A stretch of DNA of 32,713 bases from Nitrospirota bacterium (lineage in GTDB: Bacteria > Nitrospirota > Thermodesulfovibrionia > Thermodesulfovibrionales > Dissulfurispiraceae), in NCBI GenBank assembly GCA_021847795.1, contig JAJZPZ010000020.1, positions 1-32,713 of the forward strand, read 5' to 3'. The first letter of the stretch is position 1. Every line of letters starts with the position of its first letter. Both the position numbers and the translations under genes were made by a program. Positions 15,287 to 23,420 of this stretch are shown here, in pieces. Under the pieces are notes generated by a model. It made no database searches, was not told the origin of the DNA, and saw nothing but the letters and a program-made list of their open reading frames with translations.

Positions 15287-15810
15287 TTTGAACTGCGGGA
15301 GTCGAGCCTTTTTGCCGGAGAGACGGCGGTGGCGTCGGGGGTATCATCACCCGCTTCGCCTTCGCCCGACGCCTTATAAGAGCTCCATGCCTGCTCCAGG
15401 GAAAGTGCCTTCAGAAGCTCTCCCGCATAGAGGAAGGCTGCTGAATCCATTGCCACGTTGATGCCCCTGGTGTCGCCTCTCTTGAGGGAATAGGCATAGC
15501 CGGCCTTGCTCTCTTTCTCCCATTTCTCGATGGTGAACCTGGTTGTCACTTCGCCTTCCTCACCCTGAAACTTGTGGGTAAGTATTTGCTTGCCGCCCCT
15601 CTTCGCAATCTCCGCAGAGTAGAGAAAGATGCTGTAGGCCTCCAGGGGTGTGAGAATGAACTTCAGGCTCTGGACGTTCCCATTGCCGAATGAGAAGAAC
15701 CTCAGGGATATCCGTCCCTCTTTCTCTGTAGCGGATTCCTCTGCGCTCACCTTTGATGTCGCCCTGATTTCGACTCCGGTGTTTTTGGCGTAAACTGTGT
15801 AGCCTTTCAT
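15274..15810 (-). CDS. Hypothetical protein, 178 aa
   Basis: No family recognised. The chosen ATG at 15810 has a very strong GAGGAGG 8 nt upstream; the frame is open a further 31 codons but without ribosome sites. The product is cytosolic by appearance (no signal peptide). It begins MKGYTVYAKNTGVEIRATSK and has alternating strand-like segments (GRISLRFFSFGNGNVQSLKF, EVTTRFTIEKWEKESKAGYA), a helix LTPLEAYSIFLYSAEIAKRGG, and a disordered Ser/Ala/Asp-rich tail. The central pattern could be a nucleic-acid-binding beta fold with an amphipathic helix, but this is only an impression. Monocistronic with its own terminator. Confidence 0.7.
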   Translation of the reverse strand: MKGYTVYAKNTGVEIRATSKVSAEESATEKEGRISLRFFSFGNGNVQSLKFILTPLEAYSIFLYSAEIAKRGGKQILTHKFQGEEGEVTTRFTIEKWEKESKAGYAYSLKRGDTRGINVAMDSAAFLYAGELLKALSLEQAWSSYKASGEGEAGDDTPDATAVSPAKRLDSRSSKGRS

Positions 15811-16008
15811 GATGCATGCCTCCTCAAGACAAAATAGCGGTCCGGAAATCTTACCCATGCCGGTTCCGCTTTCGCCGCCGAAGACGGCTCGTACATTATT
15901 CATATTACCGGCGGCAGGGTCAGGATAAACCGTGTGTCATGGGAATAATGACAGGCAGGAAGGCATAAACAAACCCGACGCTCATCAGCTCCCGGGACCA
16001 GGCACATC

Positions 16009-16086
16009 ATGAAAAAAAAGTGGAACAGGTTTGATCCGGACATCCTCAGTGCATTTGTCCGCACCATGCCCGGCCTTGCGCTTTAG
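16009..16086 (+). pseudogene. Possible remnant of an HD-GYP gene C-terminus
   Basis: A 25-codon frame reads MKKKWNRFDPDILSAFVRTM and ends at TAG. FDPDI-x-x-AF is the usual end of HD-GYP phosphodiesterase domains (HFDPDIVDAF). Nothing of the rest of that domain is readable upstream. It is short and could be chance. The surrounding stretch 15811-16202 holds nothing else except a TATAAA box near 16171 for the next gene. Confidence 0.22.
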
Positions 16087-16202
16087 GACATAAACGCCGG
16101 TTATACCGGGCCAGGACGCGTTTATTGCTTTAGAACGGCTTGCGTTTCCTGCCATTCTCTATTATCATTATATAAATGTACAAAGCTCCTTAGGAGGCAC
16201 TA

Positions 16203-16547
16203 ATGCTCAGGTTGTTTCTGCCTGCATCATTCTCTGTTCTTTGGCTGTTGACCTTACCTGTCGGTTCCTATGCTGTGCCTTCAGGCAAAACAGTCACATG
16301 GGAAGGTGGAGGCCAGGGACTCGTTACCTTTGATGGTAAAGCGCATATCACAGAAGGGTACAAGTGCAACAGTTGCCATCCCTCGCTGTTCATGATGAGA
16401 GGGGGAACAGCAAAGATGACGATGAAGGCCCTGAGGGAGGGGGAGTTCTGCGGGGCGTGCCATAACGGGAAAACAGCTTTCAGCGCTGCAGATGTGTCAA
16501 AGTGCCGGAATTGTCATAAAGTGAATGCGCAAGGGGAGACGCCGTAA
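16203..16547 (+). CDS. Periplasmic triheme c7-type cytochrome, second copy
   Basis: A 114-aa exported cytochrome c with a signal peptide (residues 1-24) and three heme sites: CNSCH, CGACH and CRNCH. It shares with the 47-367 protein the landmarks PSGKTV, FDGKAH, CGACHNGKTAFS and the spacing of hemes, so the two are paralogues. Differences: MMRGGTAKMTMKALR replaces the Lys-rich loop, and the C-terminus is 7 residues longer. The ribosome site TTAGGAGG lies 5 nt before the ATG. It is single, with a terminator hairpin shared with the convergent CAP-domain gene. The redox partner is unknown; the decaheme conduit at 24-27 kb is a candidate. Confidence 0.93.
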   Translation: MLRLFLPASFSVLWLLTLPVGSYAVPSGKTVTWEGGGQGLVTFDGKAHITEGYKCNSCHPSLFMMRGGTAKMTMKALREGEFCGACHNGKTAFSAADVSKCRNCHKVNAQGETP

Positions 16548-16554
16548 AAGGCCT

Positions 16555-16587
16555 GGCGCATGCACAATGGTTCTTTGTGCATGCGCC
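16555..16587. terminator. Bidirectional terminator between convergent genes
   Basis: GGCGCATGCACAA and TTGTGCATGCGCC form a 13-bp perfect stem around a 7-nt loop. On the minus strand it is followed by AGGCCTTTT. It sits 7 bp after the cytochrome stop and 3 bp beyond the CAP-domain gene. Confidence 0.8.
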
Positions 16588-16590
16588 GCG

Positions 16591-17127
16591 CTACCGTCCC
16601 GGAGCCCCGAAGTCTATGGTCCAGTAGTTCCTTAGTTTGCTGCTCCTGGCATAAGCGGCGCCTGCGTCTCTGAAGTCAGGCTCCATGATATTTTTGCAGT
16701 GCGCCTCGCTCTTCAGCCATCCCTGCACCGCTTCTTCGGGAGTTCCATAGCCCTGCCCGATGTTTTCTCCGTACATTGCCCATTTATAGCCAAGCTTCGC
16801 AATCCTGTTCCCCGGATTACTGCCCGAAGAGCCGGTATGGCTCAGAAAACCGTTTTGCGCCATGTCTTCGGAATGGGCCAATGCCGCCTGCCCGAGCACG
16901 CTGTTCCAGGCAAGGGGCCGCACTGCCTTGTAGTAAGTGTTCCCGCACTTTCTGCCCCTGCCCCGGGCCTCATTCACCAGATCAACAATACGCCTCTCCG
17001 GAGCGGCACGCTCTTTATGCTGAAGCCTTGTTCTGCCTTCCTGCGCACTGCCCGGTATGTTCACAATGGCAACGCATCCTGACAAAAACGCCAGCAGGAA
17101 AGAGATACCCAGCGCAGCAAACCTCAT
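16591..17127 (-). CDS. CAP/SCP-domain lipoprotein
   Basis: A 178-aa lipoprotein. The signal peptide ends in lipobox LSGC (Cys18). The CAP (cysteine-rich secretory/PR-1) domain runs about 44-175: RIVDLVNEARGRGRKCG, LAWNSVLGQAALAHSEDMA with His85, GENIGQGYGTPEEAVQGW with Glu121, and SEAHCKNIMEPDFRDAGAAY with His143. The usual cavity residues His/Glu/His are all present. Bacterial CAP proteins are secreted or surface-tethered; their function is mostly unknown. The ATG at 17127 has AAGGAG 6 nt upstream; a TTG at 17142 is a poorer alternative. It is convergent with the triheme cytochrome, single, and probably sits on the periplasmic side of a membrane. Confidence 0.9.
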   Translation of the reverse strand: MRFAALGISFLLAFLSGCVAIVNIPGSAQEGRTRLQHKERAAPERRIVDLVNEARGRGRKCGNTYYKAVRPLAWNSVLGQAALAHSEDMAQNGFLSHTGSSGSNPGNRIAKLGYKWAMYGENIGQGYGTPEEAVQGWLKSEAHCKNIMEPDFRDAGAAYARSSKLRNYWTIDFGAPGR

Positions 17128-17245
17128 GATTCTCTCCTTCAACCTTTCCCCGGGGACACGGTCCTGCTGTCCAAGCCTATACTACCAATTGTACAGGCTA
17201 CCGGATGTTATGAAAAGCATTGTTTTTCAGGCAGCCTCCTGTCCT

Positions 17246-17438
17246 ATCCATGCGGTAGTGTCTCAGTTCAGCCCAAAGGCTTTGCGGCGATCCCTTTAAA
17301 AGTATTTCATACCAGGCTTATGGCCTGATTTGAAACCACCCAGGGGAATTCCGGCACTACAGGATCCGGCCGGATATGAATATGCCTTTCATCGCATCAC
17401 AAAGGCTTTAGGGTAAATTGAGACACTGCCATCCATCA
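17246..17438. mobile_element. MITE with 33-bp terminal inverted repeats and target duplication
   Basis: A 177-bp element (17254-17430) bounded by inverted repeats: left GGTAGTGTCTCAGTT... (17254-17286), right the reverse complement of 17398-17430, GGCAGTGTCTCAATT.... I count 26 of 33 positions matching. Direct repeats abut the ends: ATCCATGC on the left, ATCCATCA on the right, 6 of 8 identical. No reading frame inside. It is therefore a non-autonomous transposon of a family making 8-bp (or 6-bp) duplications. It ends 7 bp before the htpG -35 region. Confidence 0.75.
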
Positions 17439-17444
17439 GGATTC

Positions 17445-17474
17445 TTGACTTTAGTGCATTTTTTATACTATAAA
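17445..17474 (+). promoter_or_regulatory. htpG sigma70-type promoter
   Basis: TTGACT (17445-17450), 18-bp spacer, TATAAA (17469-17474). The predicted transcription start falls at about 17481, inside the CIRCE operator. Confidence 0.7.
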
Positions 17475-17479
17475 ATTAT

Positions 17480-17506
17480 TTAGCACTCTTGTTAAGCGAG
17501 TGCTAA
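17480..17506 (+). promoter_or_regulatory. CIRCE operator (HrcA binding site)
   Basis: TTAGCACTC-N9-GAGTGCTAA is a perfect match to the CIRCE consensus, a 9-bp inverted repeat bound by the heat-shock repressor HrcA. It overlaps the transcription start of htpG, so htpG is predicted to be derepressed on heat or folding stress. hrcA itself is not in the window. Confidence 0.97.
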
Positions 17507-17535
17507 TATTCTGGGAAAGAGAGGTGTACGCTGTT

Positions 17536-19446
17536 ATGACTGCGCAAAAAATGGAATTCAAGACAGAGGTCAAGCAACTCCTTGATCTCATGATCCACTC
17601 ACTGTATTCACATAAGGAAATATTCCTGAGGGAGCTTATTTCCAACGCCTCAGACGCCATAGACAAGGCACGTTATGAGGCGCTGACAAACGGCAATATC
17701 CTGGAGGGCGACGGGGACTGGAAAATCAGGATAACTGCGGACAAAAGCGCCGGCACGCTGACTGTCAGCGACAACGGCATAGGCATGACCAAAGATGAGA
17801 TTGTCCAGGCCCTGGGAACCATTGCCCATTCCGGCACCAAAGAATTTCTCACAATGCTCAAAGAAAAGGACATGAAGGACAACCCGGAACTCATCGGGCA
17901 GTTCGGGGTCGGCTTTTACTCCTCCTTTATGATTGCCGACAAGGTCACGGTCATTACGAGGAAGGCGGGCAAGGATGGACAGGGAGTGAGGTGGGAATCA
18001 ACTGCCGACGGTTCCTTTACCATAGAGGATGCGGAGAAGAATACAAAGGGCACCGAGGTCATCCTGCATCTCAAGGATGATGATAAAAAATACCTGGAAG
18101 AATGGGAAATACGGAGCGTTGTCAGGAAATACTCCGACTATATCGAGCACCCCGTTGTCATGGATATCGAGCGCGAAGAGGATTCCACGATAGACAAGGG
18201 AAAGAAGGTCAAAACAACAACAGAAGAAACACTGAATTCGCGGAAGGCAATCTGGCTCAGGAACAAGTCGGAAGTGACCGATGAAGAGTACGCTGAGTTC
18301 TACAAGCACATTTCCCATGACTTCACCGCTCCCCTGAAAACTATCCATTTCAAGGCCGAAGGCACATCGGAGTTCACCGCGCTTCTCTACCTTCCCTCGA
18401 AGGCGCCCTTCAACATCCTTTACAAGGACTACAAGTTGGGGCCCGTCCTCTATGTAAAAAGGGTCCAGATCATGGACAACTGCGAGGAGTTGATCCCCCC
18501 ATACCTGAGGTTCGTAAAAGGCGTGGTCGATTCATCCGATCTGCCTCTCAACGTATCCAGGGAAATCCTGCAGGCCAACAAGCAGGTAGAGATCATTAAG
18601 AAGAACATCACCAAACAGGTGCTTGATACGCTCCGCACCCTCAAGGACAACGAATACGACAAGTATCTCGGCTTTTATAAAGAGTTCGGCAGGATAGTGA
18701 AAGAGGGCATTCACTTTGACTTTTCGAGAAAGGAACAGATCGCGGACCTGCTCCTGTTCCCTTCGACGAAAACGGGAAGGGACACCTTCACCACACTGCA
18801 AAAGTACATTGAGGGCATGAAAGACGGGCAGGAGGACATTTACTATATAACCGGCGCAACATACGAGGAGGCCCTCAAATCCCCCTATCTCGAGGCCTTC
18901 AACGAAAAAGACTACGAAGTGCTGATCATGCTTGACGAAGTTGATGACATCATTATGAGCAGCCTGGAATACAAGGGGAAAAAGCTGAAGTCCGCCGGCA
19001 GGGGAGATATCAAGCTGGACAAAGCAGAAGAAAAAGAAAGGGAACAGGCAAAAAAGAAATACGAAAAAATAATCGACCTCATGAAAGAGCAGCTGAAGGA
19101 GGATGTGAAAGACGTGCGGCTCTCTTCAAGGCTCAAGGATTCCGCGTGCTGCCTCGTTGCCGATGAAGGGGACCTGGACCCGCATATGGAAAAAATCCTG
19201 AAGGCCATGGGGCAGGAGGTCCCGGCACAAAAAAGGATACTCGAAATCAACCCCGCACACCCCCTGTTCGGGGCCATGAATGCCCTTTTTGAAAAGGACG
19301 GGAAGAGCCCGCTCCTGCATGAATATACGCAAATGCTCTTTGATCAGGCAGCGCTCCTGGAAGGGTCAAAGCCCAAAGACCCGGCAGCTTTTGCCAGGTC
19401 CGTTGCAAAGCTCATGGTCGAAAACGCACAGCGCGTTGCATCATAG
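17536..19446 (+). CDS. htpG: Hsp90-family molecular chaperone HtpG
   Basis: A 636-aa Hsp90. The N-terminal GHKL ATPase domain has Glu33 (FLRELISNASDA), Asp79 in DNGIGM, GTIAHSGT (94-101) and GQFGVGFYS (121-129). The middle domain includes the substrate loop LPLNVSREILQ. The C-terminal dimerisation domain is present. The frame begins upstream at a GTG inside the CIRCE element, which cannot be translated from the predicted transcript; the ATG at 17536 gives the usual MTAQKMEFKTEV N-terminus. GAGAGG lies about 11 nt upstream. The gene is monocistronic, with a strong terminator after it and a MITE directly before its promoter. Confidence 0.96.
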   Translation: MTAQKMEFKTEVKQLLDLMIHSLYSHKEIFLRELISNASDAIDKARYEALTNGNILEGDGDWKIRITADKSAGTLTVSDNGIGMTKDEIVQALGTIAHSGTKEFLTMLKEKDMKDNPELIGQFGVGFYSSFMIADKVTVITRKAGKDGQGVRWESTADGSFTIEDAEKNTKGTEVILHLKDDDKKYLEEWEIRSVVRKYSDYIEHPVVMDIEREEDSTIDKGKKVKTTTEETLNSRKAIWLRNKSEVTDEEYAEFYKHISHDFTAPLKTIHFKAEGTSEFTALLYLPSKAPFNILYKDYKLGPVLYVKRVQIMDNCEELIPPYLRFVKGVVDSSDLPLNVSREILQANKQVEIIKKNITKQVLDTLRTLKDNEYDKYLGFYKEFGRIVKEGIHFDFSRKEQIADLLLFPSTKTGRDTFTTLQKYIEGMKDGQEDIYYITGATYEEALKSPYLEAFNEKDYEVLIMLDEVDDIIMSSLEYKGKKLKSAGRGDIKLDKAEEKEREQAKKKYEKIIDLMKEQLKEDVKDVRLSSRLKDSACCLVADEGDLDPHMEKILKAMGQEVPAQKRILEINPAHPLFGAMNALFEKDGKSPLLHEYTQMLFDQAALLEGSKPKDPAAFARSVAKLMVENAQRVAS

Positions 19447-19452
19447 CAATAA

Positions 19453-19478
19453 GCTGCCCGGGCGCTGTCCCGGGCAGC
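19453..19478 (+). terminator. htpG terminator hairpin
   Basis: GCTGCCCGGG-CGCTGT-CCCGGGCAGC forms a 10-bp perfect stem 6 bp after the htpG stop. A run of five T lies 14 bp further. It faces the minus-strand pseudogene and may serve both. Confidence 0.75.
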
Positions 19479-19488
19479 AGTTCCCCGG

Positions 19489-19993
19489 TCACTTTTTCTT
19501 TACCCCGCGCCTGTCGTTCTTTTCAACCCTGTCTTTCCCTTTACGCTTCGCTTTGTATAAAGCATCGTCAACCCTCTTGACCATCCTGTCCAATGAGCCC
19601 CCTCTTCCATGTGGACCTCTCTGTTCATCAGCTCGGGTTCCGTCCATCCGGGGGCTCGGCTTCGGGGTTCATAAATACAAGGCGACCCTGCCTGTCCAGG
19701 ACCAGGACCCCTTCGCCCAGGCTGGATGCGATGTCCCGCAGCTTCCTTTCGCTCTTTCGCAGCTCCTCTTCGACCGCCAGCCTCCGCATATTGTTCCTGC
19801 ATGCCCCTATAATGTTGGCGCAGGTAGCAAGGAATGGCTGAAGATAATCCACCAGTTCCTCATCATAACCCCCGGGGCGGTTGGCAATTCCCACTGTTCC
19901 CGCAAGTTGATCCCCGATGCAAAAGGGCAGTCCGAGAAACGCATTCAAAGGAGGATGGCCTTCAGGAAGACCGCCCTTGCGAGGGAAGGACAA
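19489..19993 (-). pseudogene. Decayed GAF-PAS-GGDEF (diguanylate cyclase) gene
   Basis: Three pieces of one gene are spread over three frames. Frame A (19993-19628) encodes the end of a GAF domain (FLGLPFCIGDQLAGTVGIAN, GYDEELVDYLQPFLATCANI), a coiled linker (EEELRKSERKLRD) and the start of a PAS domain (LGEGVLVLDRQGRLVFMNPE). Near 19650 the PAS continuation moves to a second frame (GWTEPELMNREVH). From about 19590 a third frame gives the very end of a GGDEF domain (MVKRVDDALYKAKRKGKDRV) to TGA at 19489. The bulk of GGDEF is deleted. Upstream, 19994-20226 is untranslatable decayed sequence. The intact ancestor was a cytosolic or membrane-linked c-di-GMP synthase. Confidence 0.8.
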
Positions 19994-20226
19994 TATGCGG
20001 GGAAATTCAAGTTAGAGCATCACAAGGCCATAACCTTCGCACAAGGAGCCTGAAATGTCCCAGCCTTCCTTCTTCGGCGGCTTCATGAGGAACATGGCAG
20101 GCGGCCTTGAGGAGGATTCCTGGGCCCCCTGCAGTCTCTATGCTGATCGTACAGTGCTATCCATCCGCTCCGCCTTCAGCAAGCAAAACATGATACCCGA
20201 AGCCTTATGGAAAGGTATGCAGACAC

Positions 20227-22521
20227 CTATGCCCTGTCAAGAATATCCCTTATCTTGAGCATCAGGCTCAGCACGTCAAGCGGCTTGGAGATAAAATCCA
20301 GTCCCTCTTCATATATGCCACGCGAGGTGAGGATATCCTGGGTGTATCCGCTCATGAAGAGGATCCTGGTATCCGGGCTCATCTCCCGAATGGAATCGTA
20401 GACTTCCTTGCCGTTCTTGCCGGGCATAACAACGTCCAGGATAACCATGTCTATGCTCTCTTTATTTTCCCTGTACTTCCTTAAGGCATCCACTCCGTCC
20501 GCTGCGATGATCACATGATATCCGTAAGACTTAAGGATATCCTCCATGAAGTTCCTTATCGACAGCTCATCCTCTGCTATGAGGATCGTCTCGTTCCCCC
20601 TTATATCGGTGTTTGAACGGACGTCTTCAGTCACCCACTGCACGTCGTCCTGCGAATCTTCAGTTACAGGCTGATATATCTTGAAGGTCGTTCCCCAGCC
20701 CTTTTCGGAATATACGTCGATAAACCCACCGTTCTGCTGGATTATCCCGTATACCATTGCAAGCCCGAGGCCGGTGCCTTTGCCTTTTTCTTTTGTCGTA
20801 AAAAACGGGTCGAATATATGGGGGACATCTTTGCTGTCTATGCCCAGCCCGGTGTCGCTTATGGAGAGCATCATGTACCTTCCGGGCGCTACCCGGTATT
20901 GCCCGGCAAATTCGGGGTTGAGCAGCACGGGGTTTGTCCCTATGACGAGCCTTCCACCCGTCGGCATCGCATCCCGCGCATTGGTCACCAGGTTCATGAT
21001 GACCTGCTCGATCTGGTGGGGATCCGAGAAGACAGGGGATTCCGTGCCCGAGCAGTTGATTATGAGTTCTATATCCTCGCTGATAAGGCTTTTCAGCAGG
21101 CCGGCGATATTCGTTACCACCGTGTTCAGGCTTATCCTGCTGGGCTTCATGATCTGCTTCCTGCTGAAGGCCAAAAGGCTTGAAGTAAGCTTCTGCGCCC
21201 TTTCAGATGCCTCAAGCACCTGGCGGACATATCGCCTCTTCCTTTCATCGCTCTCGCTCAGTTCCTCCTCCAGCATGGATGAATAGCCGAGGATCGACGT
21301 AAGGAGATTATTGAAGTCATGCGCGATCCCCCCTGCAAGGAGGCCGAGAGATTCCATCTTCTGCGATTGTGTGAGCTGTTCCTCAAGCCGCTTCCTGTCG
21401 GTAATATCCCTGTTGCTGACGCGCCTGCCGAGGAACCTGTCGCCTACATAGATCGGGCCGCAGACGTGGGACAGCCATTTTGCCTGGGCTGTTTTTGTGA
21501 CGATGCGATACTCCATTTCCCCGTGGCGGGGCGCCTCCGGGTTGCTCATATGCTCATCGAACAGGTGCTTGTCCTCCGGGTGGATGATGTCGGACAAAAG
21601 CCCGGGGTTACTGATGAACTCCTCCTGGGAGTACCCGGTTATCCGCGCGCAGGAGGCTGAAATAAAAACCATCTCTTTTTTCTCGTTGATCCAGTATTCC
21701 CAGTCATAGGTAAACTCGGAAAGTGTCCTGAATTTCCATTCGCTCTCTGTGATCTTTTCCTGCTGCCGGTAAATGCTTTCATGCCCCTCTTTCAATGCCG
21801 TGCTCATGGCGTTGAAGTTCCTTGCAAGCTCTCCGAATTCGGTCTTATCGGAGTATGCTATCGAATACCCGAGATTGCCGCTCGCGATCATCCTCGTTGC
21901 ATTCACCAACTCGGTTATCGGTTTTGTTATCATCCCGGTAAGCCTGAGGGAAAGCAGGAACCCCATCAGGCCTGAAAAGATAATCGTGGCCAGGAGTATG
22001 AACCTCGAGCTGTTGATCTTTTCAAGCGCCCGGATTGTTTTTGCATTGAGGCTCCTCTCTGCTACAAACGACATTTCCTGGGTTTTTGAAAGAAGCGAAT
22101 CTCCGATCCCTATTGCAACCATCTTCAGCCGTTCCACTCTCTGCTCATTGGCCGTGGTCGTTATCAGGGAGCTGATTGCCTGCTTGTACTGGTCTACCGT
22201 ATGGACGATCTGGTTGAGCCTTCCTGTTATGTTTTTATTATGGTGGCAGTTCAGGCAGTTCCGCGCGGCATCATCGAGGGCAATGACATTATCGACTATC
22301 ACATCCAGTTCCTTGCCGAATGTGGTCCCCGTGATATAGAGGTTCCCCTGTACCGTCTGGGCATTGATAACCAGGTTCTGGCGGATGATCTCGACCCTGT
22401 GAAGACTGATAACGGACTCAATGTCCCTGCTTATCTTGTACGTATTGTATATGCTCAGCCCTACCCCCAGTGAGAACAGGAGAAAGAGCGCGAAAAGATA
22501 TATTATAAGCTTCTTTTTCAT
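20227..22521 (-). CDS. Heme-binding hybrid histidine kinase (HAMP-PAS-HisKA-HATPase-REC)
   Basis: A 764-aa membrane sensor. Transmembrane helix 1 is at about 5-25. The extracytoplasmic region at 28-172 carries one c-type heme motif, CLNCH at 89-93, followed by another His, so a covalently bound heme is likely the sensing element. Transmembrane helix 2 is at about 174-194, then HAMP (195-247) and PAS (about 262-375). HisKA has His401 in the HDFNN motif, and HATPase motifs follow (N box around 510-516, DTGLGI 556-561, GTGLGLAM 582-589). A C-terminal receiver at 645-760 has phospho-Asp696. It is last in a five-gene operon and overlaps the PhnD-like gene by ATGA. No DNA-binding output is attached, so a partner regulator or phosphotransfer protein must exist elsewhere. 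It probably senses redox state or a ligand bound to heme. Confidence 0.93.
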   Translation of the reverse strand: MKKKLIIYLFALFLLFSLGVGLSIYNTYKISRDIESVISLHRVEIIRQNLVINAQTVQGNLYITGTTFGKELDVIVDNVIALDDAARNCLNCHHNKNITGRLNQIVHTVDQYKQAISSLITTTANEQRVERLKMVAIGIGDSLLSKTQEMSFVAERSLNAKTIRALEKINSSRFILLATIIFSGLMGFLLSLRLTGMITKPITELVNATRMIASGNLGYSIAYSDKTEFGELARNFNAMSTALKEGHESIYRQQEKITESEWKFRTLSEFTYDWEYWINEKKEMVFISASCARITGYSQEEFISNPGLLSDIIHPEDKHLFDEHMSNPEAPRHGEMEYRIVTKTAQAKWLSHVCGPIYVGDRFLGRRVSNRDITDRKRLEEQLTQSQKMESLGLLAGGIAHDFNNLLTSILGYSSMLEEELSESDERKRRYVRQVLEASERAQKLTSSLLAFSRKQIMKPSRISLNTVVTNIAGLLKSLISEDIELIINCSGTESPVFSDPHQIEQVIMNLVTNARDAMPTGGRLVIGTNPVLLNPEFAGQYRVAPGRYMMLSISDTGLGIDSKDVPHIFDPFFTTKEKGKGTGLGLAMVYGIIQQNGGFIDVYSEKGWGTTFKIYQPVTEDSQDDVQWVTEDVRSNTDIRGNETILIAEDELSIRNFMEDILKSYGYHVIIAADGVDALRKYRENKESIDMVILDVVMPGKNGKEVYDSIREMSPDTRILFMSGYTQDILTSRGIYEEGLDFISKPLDVLSLMLKIRDILDRA

Positions 22522-23420
22522 CTGCTTTCAGAGGCCCCTTCCGCCCGGTAACTCTTCATGCCGAATCCCGTATCCCTTATGAGTTCCTTCACCGTGGCAA
22601 AATCCCTTTTCCGGGCGTCGGCAAACCTCAGGGCCTTCATTTTGGCCAGGACCATTCTGCCTTCGGCATCATCCCCCATATGCATAAGGGCATTCCTGAT
22701 CCCTGCTTTCATCTGTGCAGGCATGTTCTTTCTGAGGAAAAGGGTGCTCGACGGGAAATCCTTTGACGCGGCAAGAATGGTCAGTTCGGCACGTATCGAC
22801 GGGTCCTTTTCCACCATGTTTTCATACACACTGTCTTCTGCGCACCCGACATCCGCCCTGTTGTCGAGCACGGAATATATAACGGAATCATGACTGCCGG
22901 TAAAATATTGCTCCTTAAAATACCCGTGCAGGTCATGAATGCCTTTTTCCTTGAAGAAGGAAACGGCATACAGGTAACCTGTTGCCGTCAGGGGGTCTAC
23001 AAAGGCTATTCTCTTTCCCTTCATGTCCCTCACTGTTTTTATGCCGCTGTCCTTTCTCACAAAGATATAGCCCTGAATCGTGGACTTCCCTGCAAGGGTT
23101 ACAAGCCTTGCCGCCGGCTCCACTCCGAGCTTGTCCATAGCGACAAAGCCCGTAATATCTCCGAAAAACGCCCCATCCATCCTTCTGGACTTGAATTTGT
23201 CGATAATATCGCCGTACCTGGACAGGATTGTCAATCTGACCTTTACCCCGAGTTTGCCGGACAAATACTCCGCCAGGCGCTTATGCTTCTTAACCTGATC
23301 AAAGATATTCTCCTCCGGGATGAGCCCGATAAGCAGCTCATTCCGGCAAAATGCCTTCGCAGGAATCGCCAGGATCACCATACATAATATGAATACCTTT
23401 ACCGACCTGATCATACTCAT
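22518..23420 (-). CDS. PhnD-like periplasmic solute-binding protein
   Basis: A 300-aa exported binding protein of the phosphate/phosphonate (PhnD) superfamily: signal peptide (residues 1-25), then LLIGLIPEENIFDQVKKHKRLAEYLSGKLG, GAFFGDITGFVAMDKLGVEPAARL, GYIFVRKDSGIKTVRDMKGKRIAFVDP and TGSHDSVIYSVLDNRADVGCAEDSV. It overlaps its neighbours by ATGA on both sides. No ABC permease or ATPase gene is nearby, so a transport role is doubtful. Proteins of this type are often encoded next to, or fused with, histidine kinases as sensory partners, and that fits the following gene. The ligand is unknown. The ATG has GAGG 8 nt upstream. Confidence 0.9.
   Translation of the reverse strand: MSMIRSVKVFILCMVILAIPAKAFCRNELLIGLIPEENIFDQVKKHKRLAEYLSGKLGVKVRLTILSRYGDIIDKFKSRRMDGAFFGDITGFVAMDKLGVEPAARLVTLAGKSTIQGYIFVRKDSGIKTVRDMKGKRIAFVDPLTATGYLYAVSFFKEKGIHDLHGYFKEQYFTGSHDSVIYSVLDNRADVGCAEDSVYENMVEKDPSIRAELTILAASKDFPSSTLFLRKNMPAQMKAGIRNALMHMGDDAEGRMVLAKMKALRFADARKRDFATVKELIRDTGFGMKSYRAEGASESR

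Noticed and set aside
19280-20053. 257-codon plus-strand frame across the htpG end and pseudogene
   Set aside because: It overlaps htpG in another frame and is antisense to recognisable GAF and PAS sequence.
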